DNA from: Luzula sylvatica
Taxonomy: Eukaryota; Streptophyta; Magnoliopsida; Poales; Juncaceae
Direction of reading: 5' to 3'
Assembly: GCA_946800325.1 (NCBI GenBank)
Contig: OX326956.1
Span: 70,613,087 to 70,677,086, forward strand
DNA: 64,000 nt
The position numbers and the translations under genes are program-made. Positions 23,815 through 34,500 of the stretch are shown here, one piece after another (within the stretch, counting starts at the first letter, position 1; each line of letters opens with the position of its first letter). Below the pieces are notes generated by a model. That model saw only the letters and a list, made by a program, of their open reading frames with translations. It was not told the origin of the DNA and ran no database searches.

Positions 23815-23890
23815 AATTGTTTAGCGCAGTCGGTAAATAGCCTGTGCTTCGTGCTGAAGGTCCCGTTTCGATTCCGTTGTACATATTTAT
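23815..23890 (+). mobile_element. tRNA-like (SINE head) sequence, second copy
   Basis: TAGCGCAGTCGG at 23822-23833 fits the A-box consensus TRGCNNAGYNGG fully. GTTTCGATTCC at 23865-23875 fits the B box with one change. The acceptor stem does not pair. A tRNA-derived SINE head or a decayed tRNA are both possible. Confidence 0.4.
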
Positions 23891-24405
23891 TTTTGAAAAA
23901 TATTCTCATACCGTTCAACTCACATGAATGCATGAGAAAAAAACCATTTACACTTGGTTCACGTACACCTAATAACAATGTGATCTTTGTTTTTAAAAAA
24001 CCAAATCCAAATTAAGAAAATCAACGTAGAAACCTATAAACAATAGTAAAATTATCTATTCCAATTAGTGCATATATTAATCGAAGCATGATTTATTTGA
24101 ACATTTGTTGTAACATAAAACTATATCAAATAAAAAAAATTATATAGGTCTATAATTTAAACATGACTCAAAATCTAATTTACCTTAAAAATATTTGCAT
24201 GTAAAATTATCATAATTTTTTTTTTTTAAACAATTATTCACAAAATATACAATAATTAATTTGGGACATATTATATTGTTTTCATATATACATATGCATA
24301 TACTTATAATTATTTGACATAAAATATATACAATAATAATATTATAACCAAAATAACCAGCGAAAGCGAAGCGAGGCTAACTTCTAGTACATCTTAACCC
24401 AAAAA

Positions 24406-24579
24406 GGGTCCGGGGCTTGCCCAAAGCCATTTGGGCACAAAGTTTGTCCAAACATTATACTCACCGTCTGATTGATATCATGATCTGATTTTATTTGATG
24501 GGCCTAACTCTCCGTTAACAGATTTTACACCTTAACATATATTCTCTGTCACCAATTTAGGAATGAAATCCCTATAATC

Positions 24580-24605
<26 letters not shown>
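24406..24605 (+). repeat. left TIR of 2.6-kb MULE derivative
   Basis: Inverted partner of 26866-27044. It shares GATATCATGATCTGATTTT and GGGCCTAACTCTCCGTTAAC. It ends in (CT)n at 24586-24613. Confidence 0.7.
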
Positions 24606-24616
<11 letters not shown>

Positions 24617-24771
24617 ATGACTTTTGGTTATTTTGGAAAGAGACTTACTGACCCGAAATGGAAAGAACTATAAAGAAATTCTCTAATGACAAATTGTTTC
24701 CTATATTTTTTTTCTGGCAAAATTATTTCTTCTCTTTCTCTTCAACTCGAGCAACATCTTCTCATAATACC

Positions 24772-25105
24772 ATGTCATCGATTAATCGTGATGCGCCAAT
24801 TCCTCATCTTGTTAACACATCTGACGAAGAACGGGAGTGCTATGAATCATCTCCACCTCCGAATGTAATTGGAGCTTTTGATCCCTTGCATTAGAGCGTA
24901 TACCTTTATTTTTTTCGAGTGCATCACAAAGGCCAACGGCTTTTAAGTACGTGCTCGAAATTGCGAACGAGTTACTTTCTAAAGTCGAGACGCTTAAGCA
25001 AGATGAGGGAAGGGAGCAATTTTCACAACACGATGCAAGAGTTGATGATGAAGGACGGCTAGATCCAACTACACGTCGAGAGCAAACTAAAGTGCCAAAG
25101 GGTAT
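24772..25105 (+). pseudogene. possible FAR1/FRS-like C-terminal remnant
   Basis: An open stretch from ATG 24772 (MSSINRDAPIPHLVNTSDEE...) ends at 24894. In another frame, about 24930-25103, the sequence reads SKVETLKQDEG and LDPTTRREQTKVPKGIRK before a stop. The D-P-x-x-x-R/K-x-K-G-x-P-K-G arrangement recalls the linker near the C-terminus of FRS-type transposases. The match is short and the assignment tentative. Confidence 0.3.
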
Positions 25106-25230
25106 TAGAAAATAAGACGGAGGTCGAGGTTGTCGTCGATACAAAAGTTCATTGGAAACTAGCAAGAAAAATACTAGAAGTAAAACTAGCAAGAAAAAAG
25201 ACGGAGGTCACGTTACTGTCTAAATTTTTT

Positions 25231-26865
25231 ATGAAAATGATTTTATTTCTTAATTTTTTCTCATAAAATTAACATATGGATTATATGATTTTGGATCCGC
25301 ATTGATCTTCTCAATGTCATGCATACCGGATATCATTTATAGGAAAAACAACATAAACTCAAATCTTCTCGCTGCCATGATAGAATATTGTTAGTCAAAT
25401 TTGTGAACTATTTAAAGCCATTGTGTGTTTATTTTCTATTCAAGTTGTTTTTTTACATTTAGTTTATAAATAAATGCGCAAGTATGAATGTTACAAATTT
25501 TGATTTCAACAACTCATCATCATGAATGCCGACCTAAAAATTTCTAAATAATAAATGAATACTAATTCAATGGTACATTAGCAATAAACGTACAATGAAT
25601 CAATGTAACAATCATTAGATCAATTGGTACACAAAATCAATCCAAATAAACTATCCCACAAAACCATATAAACAAAACTAAATCATAAGATTGATACAAA
25701 AAATGAAAAACAAGAAACAAGCACAATATACAATCATACATTAATCTCAGACTACTTCATTTAAAACAAAACACATAATATTCTCAACAGAACTCACTTT
25801 TAAACAAAACAAGCAATACTCTCGGAATCAATTCACTGCCATGAACTCACTTTGCACCCCAACCCCTACAAAAAGTGAAAACATGAAACTTTAAGGGCTA
25901 AAATGAGAAATCATCTGTAATTGTAGAAATGAAGCACAACTTTGAAATACTATTAAAAATTCAACAAAACGAAATAACAGTAAAAGTCATAGAAATGATG
26001 AATTTTGTCATGGTATTACTTCGTCTCGGCACAACATTTTGCATCACAAACCCTACAAAAAAATGAATGAAACTTCAAGGGCTAAAATGAAAAATCACCT
26101 CTAATTATTAAAATGAAGCACAACTTGGAAATAATATTGAAAATAAAATAAAATGAAATAACTTACCAGTATTAAGTCCTAGCAAGGATGAATTTTGTCA
26201 TGGTACTACTCCGTCTCGGCATAACAATACTGCGAAAGAGTTTGTGGGCCTCTCTGTCAGATTTAAAAACGAGCCCGAATTTAGTGTCCATTTTTTTGTT
26301 AGTTTGCATTGATAAACCAATTGTGCCTAAAATTCAGAATTAAGAAAAATTTAATTTAATTAAATTAAATCAAGGAATAATTCAAGCACTTGAGTGCATT
26401 AGTCAATCGTGAGGGTGATGCTTGTTAGTTTCAACCAACTTGATCCTCGATTTTGCAAACCAACAAATAATAAGTACAAAATGCAAATTCAACAATATGG
26501 AGTTCACATCGACAAATCAAATTGATACAGACAAATAATATAAATCCAATTTAAGTATTTACCAGTAGCACTTCTTACAAGGACTGAATTAATGCATACG
26601 AAAGATCGCCGTTTTTCTGGCGTTTCAAGATTGCAGGTCGAATTGATTGAGTAACATGGACGGAGTAAATGACGAATTGAGTGACGAATTGAGGTGTACT
26701 AAGAGACACGATCTCCTCGAATCAATGGCGGCATAGTAACCACAACGATTCAATGGCTATTTGAAGTCTCCACGAGAGGAGATGGATCGTCTAGGGTTTC
26801 GTCTTAGAAGAGCACGCTGAAGCTGAAGTTGAGAGGGAGAAACAACTAGTGCACGAGAGAACGAG
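25231..26865. other. noncoding interior of the MULE derivative
   Basis: A-rich sequence with two related blocks, near 25855-26010 and 26035-26220. Both contain ACCCCTACAAAAA-like, ATGAAACTT-AAGGGCTAAAATGA and GATGAATTTTGTCATGGTA-TACT motifs, so about 180 bp is duplicated in tandem. No coding region is recognised. Confidence 0.4.
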
Positions 26866-27044
26866 AGAGAGAGAGAGGCGAGATTTTAGGGATTTCATCC
26901 CTAATTAGCGATAGGAGTATCTGTTAAGTTGTTAACGGAGAGTTAGGCCCATCAAATAAAATCAGATCATGATATCAATCGGCCGGTGAGTATACTGTTT
27001 GGACAAATTTTGTGCCCAAATGGCTTTGGACAAGCCCGGGACCC
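26866..27044 (-). repeat. right TIR of 2.6-kb MULE derivative
   Basis: Inverted partner of 24406-24605. It ends at GGGACCC, 27038-27044. Confidence 0.7.
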
Positions 27045-27906
27045 TCTTAAAAATCCTAAGATTCCGTTATTTTTACATCCGAGGTAAATAGACCTTGAAA
27101 ATATATAAAAAAATAAATGGACGGGGCTTTTGAACCCTCTCCTTTTTGTTACAAAAAAAAAAAAGAATTTGCGCATTGCTCTAAAGGTCCACCGTTGAAT
27201 AGTTTGAAATGCAACTTCGAAATGATTCCCTTTCAACTTTTACGAAGTTTTTTACTCAAAAAAACTTTTAATTTCTTAACTGATGCATTTTTAAATAATT
27301 TGATAGCGTTAATATAAATTTCAACCAACCCAGCACAGAATGTCTGTATGTCATTTTGATTAAATTAAAGTCCACGATATCTGGATTTAATAAGGTAAGT
27401 CAACCGAAGATAACATAACATATCTAGATATTTCGTGAAGAACATTTTAGTGTAATTATGTATTATTGCCGATTTGTCCCTACCGATCGGTTGTTTTGTT
27501 CAAACCCCAATTCTCTTGTTCAAACCTCACGTATAATTTTTTAGAAACTAGAACCAAATCCTGAACTTATAAAAATTATAAAACTACTTTGGAAAATATA
27601 TGGTACGTATATTGATTTAATCTTTCACATAAAAATAATTATCTAACTGTTTGGTTAATATTAAATATACCATTTTTGTTTGAATGAACATGCAAGTTTT
27701 AAAAAAGGACATATAAGATAATTCCCCAAAACAATTTTTAGAATAACAAATACTTAATGTCCTTTATTTAAACAAATTAAACTATGAGGGCCGTCTTGTA
27801 AAACTATTTTGTAAAACTATTTTCAACATTTTAGTATACAAACATTCTGTCTTATCTGAATTCAAATCCTGATCTAATCTTCTCCTCTCGACAGCAACTC
27901 GAGAAC
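27045..27906. other. intergenic sequence upstream of second RING gene
   Basis: No coding region recognised. Confidence 0.3.
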
Positions 27907-27907
27907 C

Positions 27908-27917
27908 TTATATAAAC
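27908..27917 (+). promoter_or_regulatory. TATA box of the RING-H2 gene at 28051
   Basis: TTATATAAAC lies about 140 bp upstream of the start codon, in a typical plant TATA context. Confidence 0.55.
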
Positions 27918-28050
27918 CAACTATCTCGATTCTCTTCCATTTTTTTTTATAAACCCATCAACATCATATATTTTGTTATACCATATTCCCCTAATCCAAG
28001 TACAACTCATCATTCATAATCTCTTCACCAAATAAGCTACAAGTTTAAGT

Positions 28051-28551
28051 ATGCCAGTCGAACCGTGGGTCGAACCCGATCAAGACGACGCAGCAGGCTC
28101 CACCAAATCGAAAATCGTTTACATGATGATCTCCTTCACGATCGGCATAATGACCTTCTTAGTGTACATGCTCGTCTGGTATTTGTGCACGAGACACAGG
28201 CGAAATAACGCCAATCGTGCTGAATCAGTCCAGTTAACTGACACCGGAGGGCTCAGCAAAAAAGCCATGGCCGCTTTACCGACTATAATTTACAAAGATT
28301 CTGGCACGGATACAAGTTTTGATTGTGTTGTGTGTTTAGGGCAAATAGAAGGAGGCGAGAAGGTGAGAAAATTGCCGTGTAACCATTGGTTCCATTTGAA
28401 CTGTATAGACATGTGGTTGTATTCACATTCGACTTGTCCGATTTGCCGGCATGACGTGACAGACGTCAGTGGACGAAAGAAAGGCGAGACGAGTATTAGG
28501 GTAGGGAATCCTATAGTGTTACAGACGGGTCGGACAATCCTGCCGGTTTAG
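28051..28551 (+). CDS. ATL-type RING-H2 finger E3 ubiquitin ligase
   Basis: An intronless 166-residue protein. It has a short acidic N-terminus, one membrane segment (about 22-46), the basic CTRHRRNN stretch, the GLD-like motif GLSKKAMAALP (67-77), and a canonical ATL RING-H2. The ligands are C92, C95, C110, H112, H115, C118, C129 and C132, with 14 residues between the second and third Cys and Trp113 after the first His. By family knowledge it is a membrane-anchored ubiquitin ligase. It resembles the gene at 5365 across the GLSK and RING blocks (CIDMWLYSH in both), so they may be dispersed duplicates. A TATA box lies at 27908. No defect is seen. Confidence 0.92.
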   Translation: MPVEPWVEPDQDDAAGSTKSKIVYMMISFTIGIMTFLVYMLVWYLCTRHRRNNANRAESVQLTDTGGLSKKAMAALPTIIYKDSGTDTSFDCVVCLGQIEGGEKVRKLPCNHWFHLNCIDMWLYSHSTCPICRHDVTDVSGRKKGETSIRVGNPIVLQTGRTILPV

Positions 28552-29048
28552 GCGGAATTAACGGTTGATAAATTCATTGGTTGTTGAAGATTTTTTAGTA
28601 GCTTTTAAGTTATTAACTTTATTTTTAACTTTGGTTGTTAATGGTTGATAAATTTTAGATTAGGTTAGTAAAGCAAGTGGAGTTGAGCCCCAAAAACGTC
28701 CTTTTTACTTCCTTATTTTTTGGTTTAGTTTTATATTTGTCCGCGCATTTAGATTAGATGGTGGGTCTAAAATCAAGATAGGCAAAAATATGCGAAGGGA
28801 AATTAAATATCGAGAAAACATTGAAATTATTTAGTAAGATAGTATATTGATATATTTTAAATTTTGTAACTAATTATTTAATGTTGACCTTGTTTTGTAG
28901 TATCCATAATGGCACTATATCGATTATATTGGATTCACGTGGTATTCGATTGAGTTGTCATCCCGTGAAATATGTTGGACTATATCGATTTGGTATTGAG
29001 CAACAAATTCCAAGAGGTGAAGTATCAAATTTTCTGGGAGCATAAATA
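28552..29048. other. AT-rich sequence downstream of the RING gene
   Basis: Contains the presumed 3' UTR of the RING gene. Nothing else recognised. Confidence 0.3.
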
Positions 29049-29074
29049 ATAGGATAATTATGCCGTACACACAC

Positions 29075-29126
<52 letters not shown>

Positions 29127-29144
29127 ATAGGATAATTATACCGT
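29049..29144. repeat. 49-bp poly-C tract inside an 18-bp direct repeat
   Basis: ATAGGATAATTATRCCGT occurs at 29049-29066 and 29127-29144 with one mismatch. Between them lie (AC)4 and an unbroken run of 49 C (29076-29124). Confidence 0.85.
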
Positions 29145-30543
29145 TTAATAATTAATTGATGATTAATTAGCATGATCATTAACAAAAAAATATATTTGAT
29201 TAACAGTTAATTGATATTAATTAAGAATTGTTAATATATTTGTATTTTAGTTATATATTAATTAACTGTTAATGAAATGTCACTTGGTTAATTATCATGT
29301 TAATTAATCATTAATTAGAAATATAGAAAATGTTGTGGGAAAAATATACTTGACCCCACAAACTCATCTCAACGTCATTGATGAGTTGGCAAAAATGGAT
29401 AAAATAAATTGACCTAATAAATTGTTAATTTACATGTTTAATACACAAATTAATAATTTTAATGTTAATATTAGTACATGTTAATTGACATGTCAAATTA
29501 AACGGTTAATTAAAATGACTAATTGAATCAATTAATAATATTAATTAACCCACTTAACCTATTTTTCCATCTTATCAAGGGTGATGCAGTGAGTTCTAGG
29601 GGTTGAATATATAACCTCAAACAATATTAAGAAATTACATCATATAAAATTGTTTTTTATTTTTTAAGTTAAACATGATATAAAATGGGGGGTTGTATGT
29701 TTTATGTTTAGGGGCACGTATAGAATTATTCGATTTTGATTGACATGAGATGTATATTTTAAGATTTATTTCGCGGTACTTTTTATTGAGTTGTACATTA
29801 TTTGTGAAAATTACGGGATTTCGCCTGAAAAAAATCAATTGTATTCATACTATTTTTCATGATTTTTCGTATTTACTGATTTTGATGTATAATATACTAC
29901 TTTGTTATATCGATCATAGATATGTGGCATCACGTTGATATATTTATTTTGTTGCAAGTTACATTTTAGAGTTGAATTTTTTTTATTTTTTGATCGTTCA
30001 TACATTTAAAAGTTTAATCTTTTTCTTCATTTTTTTATTGGTTGAATTGGATTCTTAAATTCTTAATTTGATTTACTTAGTATTTTTCTTGGATTAGAAT
30101 GTGTTGTGGGTGTAAAGTACAAATATAGCATGGCATGTACATACAAAAATATATAATGGCATACGTGGTTTAAAAAATATATATTTTATTTTATTTATAA
30201 ATACAAAGAACTTTCATGAAATATCTAAATAATTTTGAAAATATTTAAAAAAAAAAATTGATTTGATAATATTTCGTTGAAACATTTTTTGAATTTTTTT
30301 TTTAAGGTAGTGACCCACATATAATTTAAGTTTAATTTGTGCTGTATTTTATGATGTATTTTTTGGGACTAGTTTATTTTATGATGTATTTTTTTCATTT
30401 TTAGTTAATAAGTATAACTATATATTTTTTTGAAAATAAGTATAACTATATATATATAATTTAAGTTTCATTTGTGATTTTTATTATTATTTATATTTAA
30501 AAAGACAATTTTTAATAAAATCCGACTTTTCGATCTGATTCAG
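29145..30543. other. AT-rich sequence rich in TTAATTAA-type motifs
   Basis: 29145-29560 repeats variants of TTAATTGACATGTTAATT and AATTAACTGTTAATTAA. The rest is low-complexity. No gene recognised. Confidence 0.35.
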
Positions 30544-30672
30544 CCGACTATTACTTTACGGGCATCGGACGACTCCGATTATGATTTCGATGCTCTCAAC
30601 GTTTTTAGTAGCAAAAATGATTACGGAAAAAGCAAGCAAGTGTTGCTAGAAGATTTCTGGCCTTTGTTGTAA
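30544..30672 (+). CDS. possible last exon of an unrecognised gene
   Basis: Behind a plausible acceptor (CTGATTCAG, 30535-30543) an open frame reads PTITLRASDDSDYDFDALNV and ends FWPLL-stop at 30670-30672. Composition is protein-like (acidic, no low complexity), unlike the AT-rich flanks. It ends about 150 bp before the Nudix start, which suits the 3' end of a neighbouring gene. No upstream exon was found within the AT-rich sequence. It may be a relic. Confidence 0.3.
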   Translation, partial: PTITLRASDDSDYDFDALNVFSSKNDYGKSKQVLLEDFWPLL

Positions 30673-30824
30673 TTGTTTGAAATAATTCTTCTTTATTTAT
30701 TGCAAAATTGAGTTAGGCTAGAATTCAAATCTCAAGTTGCATAAAATCCATAATTTCAAATCCGGTATACGGAATCTTGGTTGAACATTCTAAAGAGAGA
30801 GAGAAGTGAAACAATGGCGAAGAG

Positions 30825-31077
30825 ATGAGAGCACTTCTTCGTCTCATCACCATGTCAACTCCTCTAACCCCGAAGATCAACACGATCAAATCACATCGTC
30901 TTGTCAACCTCGCCCAACAACTCCGCCTGTACAAGGCGCCTCGGTCCTCTCTCGATGGCGCCGATGAGGACGAGCCGGTCATGGATGCTCGCGGCAAAGT
31001 CTTCTCTCCCATCGCCATCGCTGAATCGGCAGCTCCGTCACCTCTAGCAAGGCCAGAGAAATTTCTACCTAAAACTG
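30825..31077 (+). CDS. Nudix gene, 5' part of exon 1
   Basis: Encodes the N-terminal 84 residues, rich in Arg, Ser and Ala at the start, as expected for an organelle transit peptide (inference). A four-codon upstream frame (ATG 30814) ends in TGA overlapping this ATG as ATGA. A second in-frame ATG lies at 30852. The first copy of the AACTG target duplication is 31073-31077. Confidence 0.8.
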
Positions 31078-31532
31078 TGTAATGAACTTGCTAATTTAAT
31101 TGCAATTCAACACCACACAAATTAGGAAATTGGAATTAATTGACTGATTTTCGGATTACAATCACAAAACACTGAAAATTCAACTCAGTGAAGAACAGGC
31201 TCTTCACTGAGCTCCATGATCGTAATCCTCTTAAAGAGTATAATCTACGATGTTCTCTCTCTTCTTTCCTCTAGAGTATATATCCTACTCCCTAACTAAT
31301 TCCTCTGCAGATGCTCTTGACAGAGCAGCTACAGTACCTGCTCTGAACGAACCCTCGCTCCATATAGACTCGGCGTATAAGAACCATATATACACCATAC
31401 TCTTTGTTCCACAGCACCATGTGCAACCGAGCAATTCGCCATTCAGTGTGGTTTATTTGCTTAATGACAGGAAAATAACAAAAAGGCCCCTACAACTTTA
31501 CTTATTTGCATAATGATCCCTGGATCATTACA
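31078..31532 (-). repeat. chromovirus 3' LTR
   Basis: 455 bp, TGTAATGAAC to ATCATTACA. No mismatch seen against 36125-36579. Confidence 0.95.
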
Positions 31533-31546
31533 ATACCCCACCCTCC
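31533..31546 (-). other. chromovirus polypurine tract
   Basis: The minus strand reads GGAGGGTGGGGTAT next to the 3' LTR. Confidence 0.75.
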
Positions 31547-31559
31547 AAAAAACCTTGTC

Positions 31560-34500
31560 TCAAGGTTTGAATTCTGGAAAGCGTCGGAGGAGGTCGTCGT
31601 AATCCTCCCACGTGGCCTCATCTATGGGCAAATTGGACCACTGGATCCGCAATTCTACTTCCGCTTTATTGCCCCTCTTCACCAAACGACGATCAAGAAC
31701 CCCCACTGGTGCTACCTGAAGTAACCCCTCTGGTCCCAACAGTGGCAGAGTTGGTACCAGTGTTTTTTTATTACCAATTTTTTTCTTGAGCTGCGAGACA
31801 TGAAATACGGGATGGATTTGGGAGCCCGAGGGCAGTGCGAGCTTGTACGCCACTTGTCCGATCTTCTCAATTATCTCGAATGGTCCGTAGTAACGAGAAT
31901 GGAGCTTACCCCCTTTGCTCATAGAGATGGTTGTTTGACGGTACGGCTGCAATTTGAGATACACCATGGTACCAATATCAAAGAATCGTTCTGTACGGTG
32001 CTTGTCTGCCTGTGCTTTCATGCGCACCTGAGCTTGCAAGAGATTATCTTTAATGATTTGCAGAGCCGAGTGTCGATCTCGAAGCCAATTATCCAATTCT
32101 TCGACCTGAGATGACGGAGCTGAACCCAATTCCGGGCGATTAGGGAGGTAACCGTAGAGAGCTTCGAATGGGGTTGTCTTGAGAGATGAGTGGTATGACG
32201 TATTGTACCACAATTCGGCTTGCGAGAGCCAATTTGCCCATTTCCGCGGGCACTGACAGACCATGCCGCGCAAATAACCCTCGAGGCACTGATTCACACG
32301 TTCTGTTTGGCCGTCGCTCTGGGGATGGTATGCGGTGCTGAGATGAAGCTTCGTGCCATGGAGGAGAAAGAGCTCCTTCCAGAAACGGCTGGTAAAAATG
32401 CGATCGCGATCGCTGATGATGGAGTGGGGTACTCCATGGAGACGGCATACATTTTCAAAGAACACTTTGGCCACGTGTTGAGCCGTGAATGGGTGGTTGA
32501 GTGGAATGAAATGGGCGTATTTAGTGAGTCTATCAACCACGACTAAAATCGCGTCCTTATTGGTTGATTTAGGTAGGCCCTCGATGAAGTCTAGGCTCAC
32601 GCTGGACCACGGCTGATGTGGAATCTCCAGAGGCTGCAGCAAACCCGGAGGTGCCACGTGGTCCAGCTTGTTTCGTTGGCACAAATCACACTCCTGCACG
32701 TGTGTCTGTACCTCTTTCTTCAACCCCGGCCAGTAAAAAACACGTTTCACTCGCTGATAGGTTGCCAGGATACCGGAGTGACCGCCACGTGGTCCATCGT
32801 GGAGCTCCTCCAATATTTTATTCCTCAAGGATGGTTTGTGACCGATACACAAACGATCCTTATAGCGTAAAAGTCCATTCGAGAGGGAATACTTAGGTTT
32901 AGCAGCAGGATCCAACGTGAGTGCCGCAATCAATCCCAAGCACCTCTCGTCGTCTTCATAACTCGATAGCACCTCGCGATGCCATTCCGGAATCGTTACG
33001 CTGAGCAATTGGAGCTCTCCGATCTCCATTGTTGATTCGATTTCTCTACGCGAGAGTGCATCTGCCACGCGATTCTCACTCCCTTTCTTATACTGGATTT
33101 CATAGTCAAGACCGAGAAGCTTGGCGAGCCCTTTGTGCTGCAATTGGGTATGGATGCGCCCACTTAGGAGGAAACGCAAGCTTTCGTGATCGGTTTTGAG
33201 AATGAATTTGTTGCCGAGAAGGTAATGACGCCATTTAGACGTTGCTAACATCACTGCCAAGAGCTCCCGTTCGTAAACCGAACGTCCTAAATTCTTTGCC
33301 CCCAATGCTTGCGAGAGAAATGCAATTGGGCGTTGTTCTTGCATGAGTACGGCTCCTATCCCACTTCCACTGGCGTCGGTCTCAATCACAAATGGTTTTT
33401 GGAATTCCGGCATTTTCAAGACCGGAGCCTCGGTCATTGCTCGTTTCAGCTTCTCGAAAGCCTCCTGCGCCTTGTCATTCCATCCAAAGGCATTCTTCTT
33501 GAGAAGCTCGGTTAATGGTTTGGCAATTAAACCGTAATTACGAACGAATTTACGGTAATAACCAGTTAATCCAAGAAACCCACGCAATTGCTTTAATGTC
33601 CTCGGTTTGGGCCATTCCACCATGGCTCGAATCTTCTCAGGATCTGTGGCCACACCATTGCCGGAAATGATGTGTCCCAGATATTCCACATGATCCACTC
33701 CAAAAGAACACTTCGAAAACTTGACAAAGAGATTGTTAGCAGATAAAATTTCGAATACCTGCTGGAGATGCCATGCGTGATTGGTGAAGTCTCGACTGTA
33801 AATTAGAATGTCGTCAAAGAAGACGAGCACGAAATCCCGCAGATAAGGTTGAAAAATCTTGTTCATGAGCGCCTGGAAGGTTGCTGGAGCGTTTGTGAGG
33901 CCGAATGGCATGACGAGGAACTCGAAATGACCGCAATGGGTGCGGAATGCCGTCTTGTACACGTCGCCACTTGCCATCCTGATCTGGTGGTAACCAGAAC
34001 GCAAGTCCAGCTTAGAAAATACACTGGCTCCATGCAATTCGTCTAACAAGTCGTCTATTATAGGAATTGGGAATTTGTTCTTAACCGTTGCATCATTTAA
34101 TTGCCTATAATCGACACACAAACGCCATGATCCGTCCTTTTTGCCCACTAAGATCACCGGAGAGGCAAATGGACTTGTGCTCTCTCTGATAAGGCCCGTT
34201 TGCATCATCTCAGCGATTATTCGTTCGATTTCCTCTTTTTGGTAATGAGCATAGCGATATGGGCGTTGTTGCACCGGTTGAGCTCCATTAATCAATTCAA
34301 TTCGGTGATCGCAAGATCGTTGGGAGGGGAGGGAATTCGGTTCCTGGAAAATGTGATCATATCGCTGAATGAGGGAATTGAGTTCTGGGTTATGAGCGGA
34401 GCTAGCAGGCTTGGTTTCCAACTGAAACATGTGAGCGATCCAACGGACTTGGTTCTTCGTGATCAATTGATTTAATTGTGGCCCTTCGATCAGATAAACG

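Larger units (their letters stand above)
24406..27044. mobile_element. MULE derivative with about 200-bp TIRs
   Basis: 24406-24605 (GGGTCCGGGGCTTGCCCAAAG...) is the imperfect reverse complement of 26866-27044, roughly 85 percent identical by eye, with several indels. Both TIRs end internally in a (CT)n/(GA)n tract. Flanks share only a partial duplication (ACCCAAAAA versus TCTTAAAAA), so the TSD has decayed. The interior holds FRS-like coding remnants near its left end and mostly noncoding A-rich sequence. Confidence 0.65.

Noticed and set aside
23815..23890. Functional tRNA gene
   Set aside because: A and B boxes fit, but no acceptor stem or clean anticodon arm forms.
24360..24390. Second Helitron 3' end (CTTCTAGTA)
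   Set aside because: The preceding GCGAAAGCGAAGCGAGG does not make a good stem.
28958..29185. Open frame with a polyglycine stretch
   Set aside because: Created by the 49-base C run. No conserved sequence on either side.
31250..31513. 87-codon frame repeated exactly at 36297-36560
   Set aside because: It lies inside the two chromovirus LTRs. The identity reflects LTR identity, not a gene pair.
32140..32896. Plus- and minus-strand frames within the chromovirus pol
   Set aside because: Shadows of the polyprotein in other frames.
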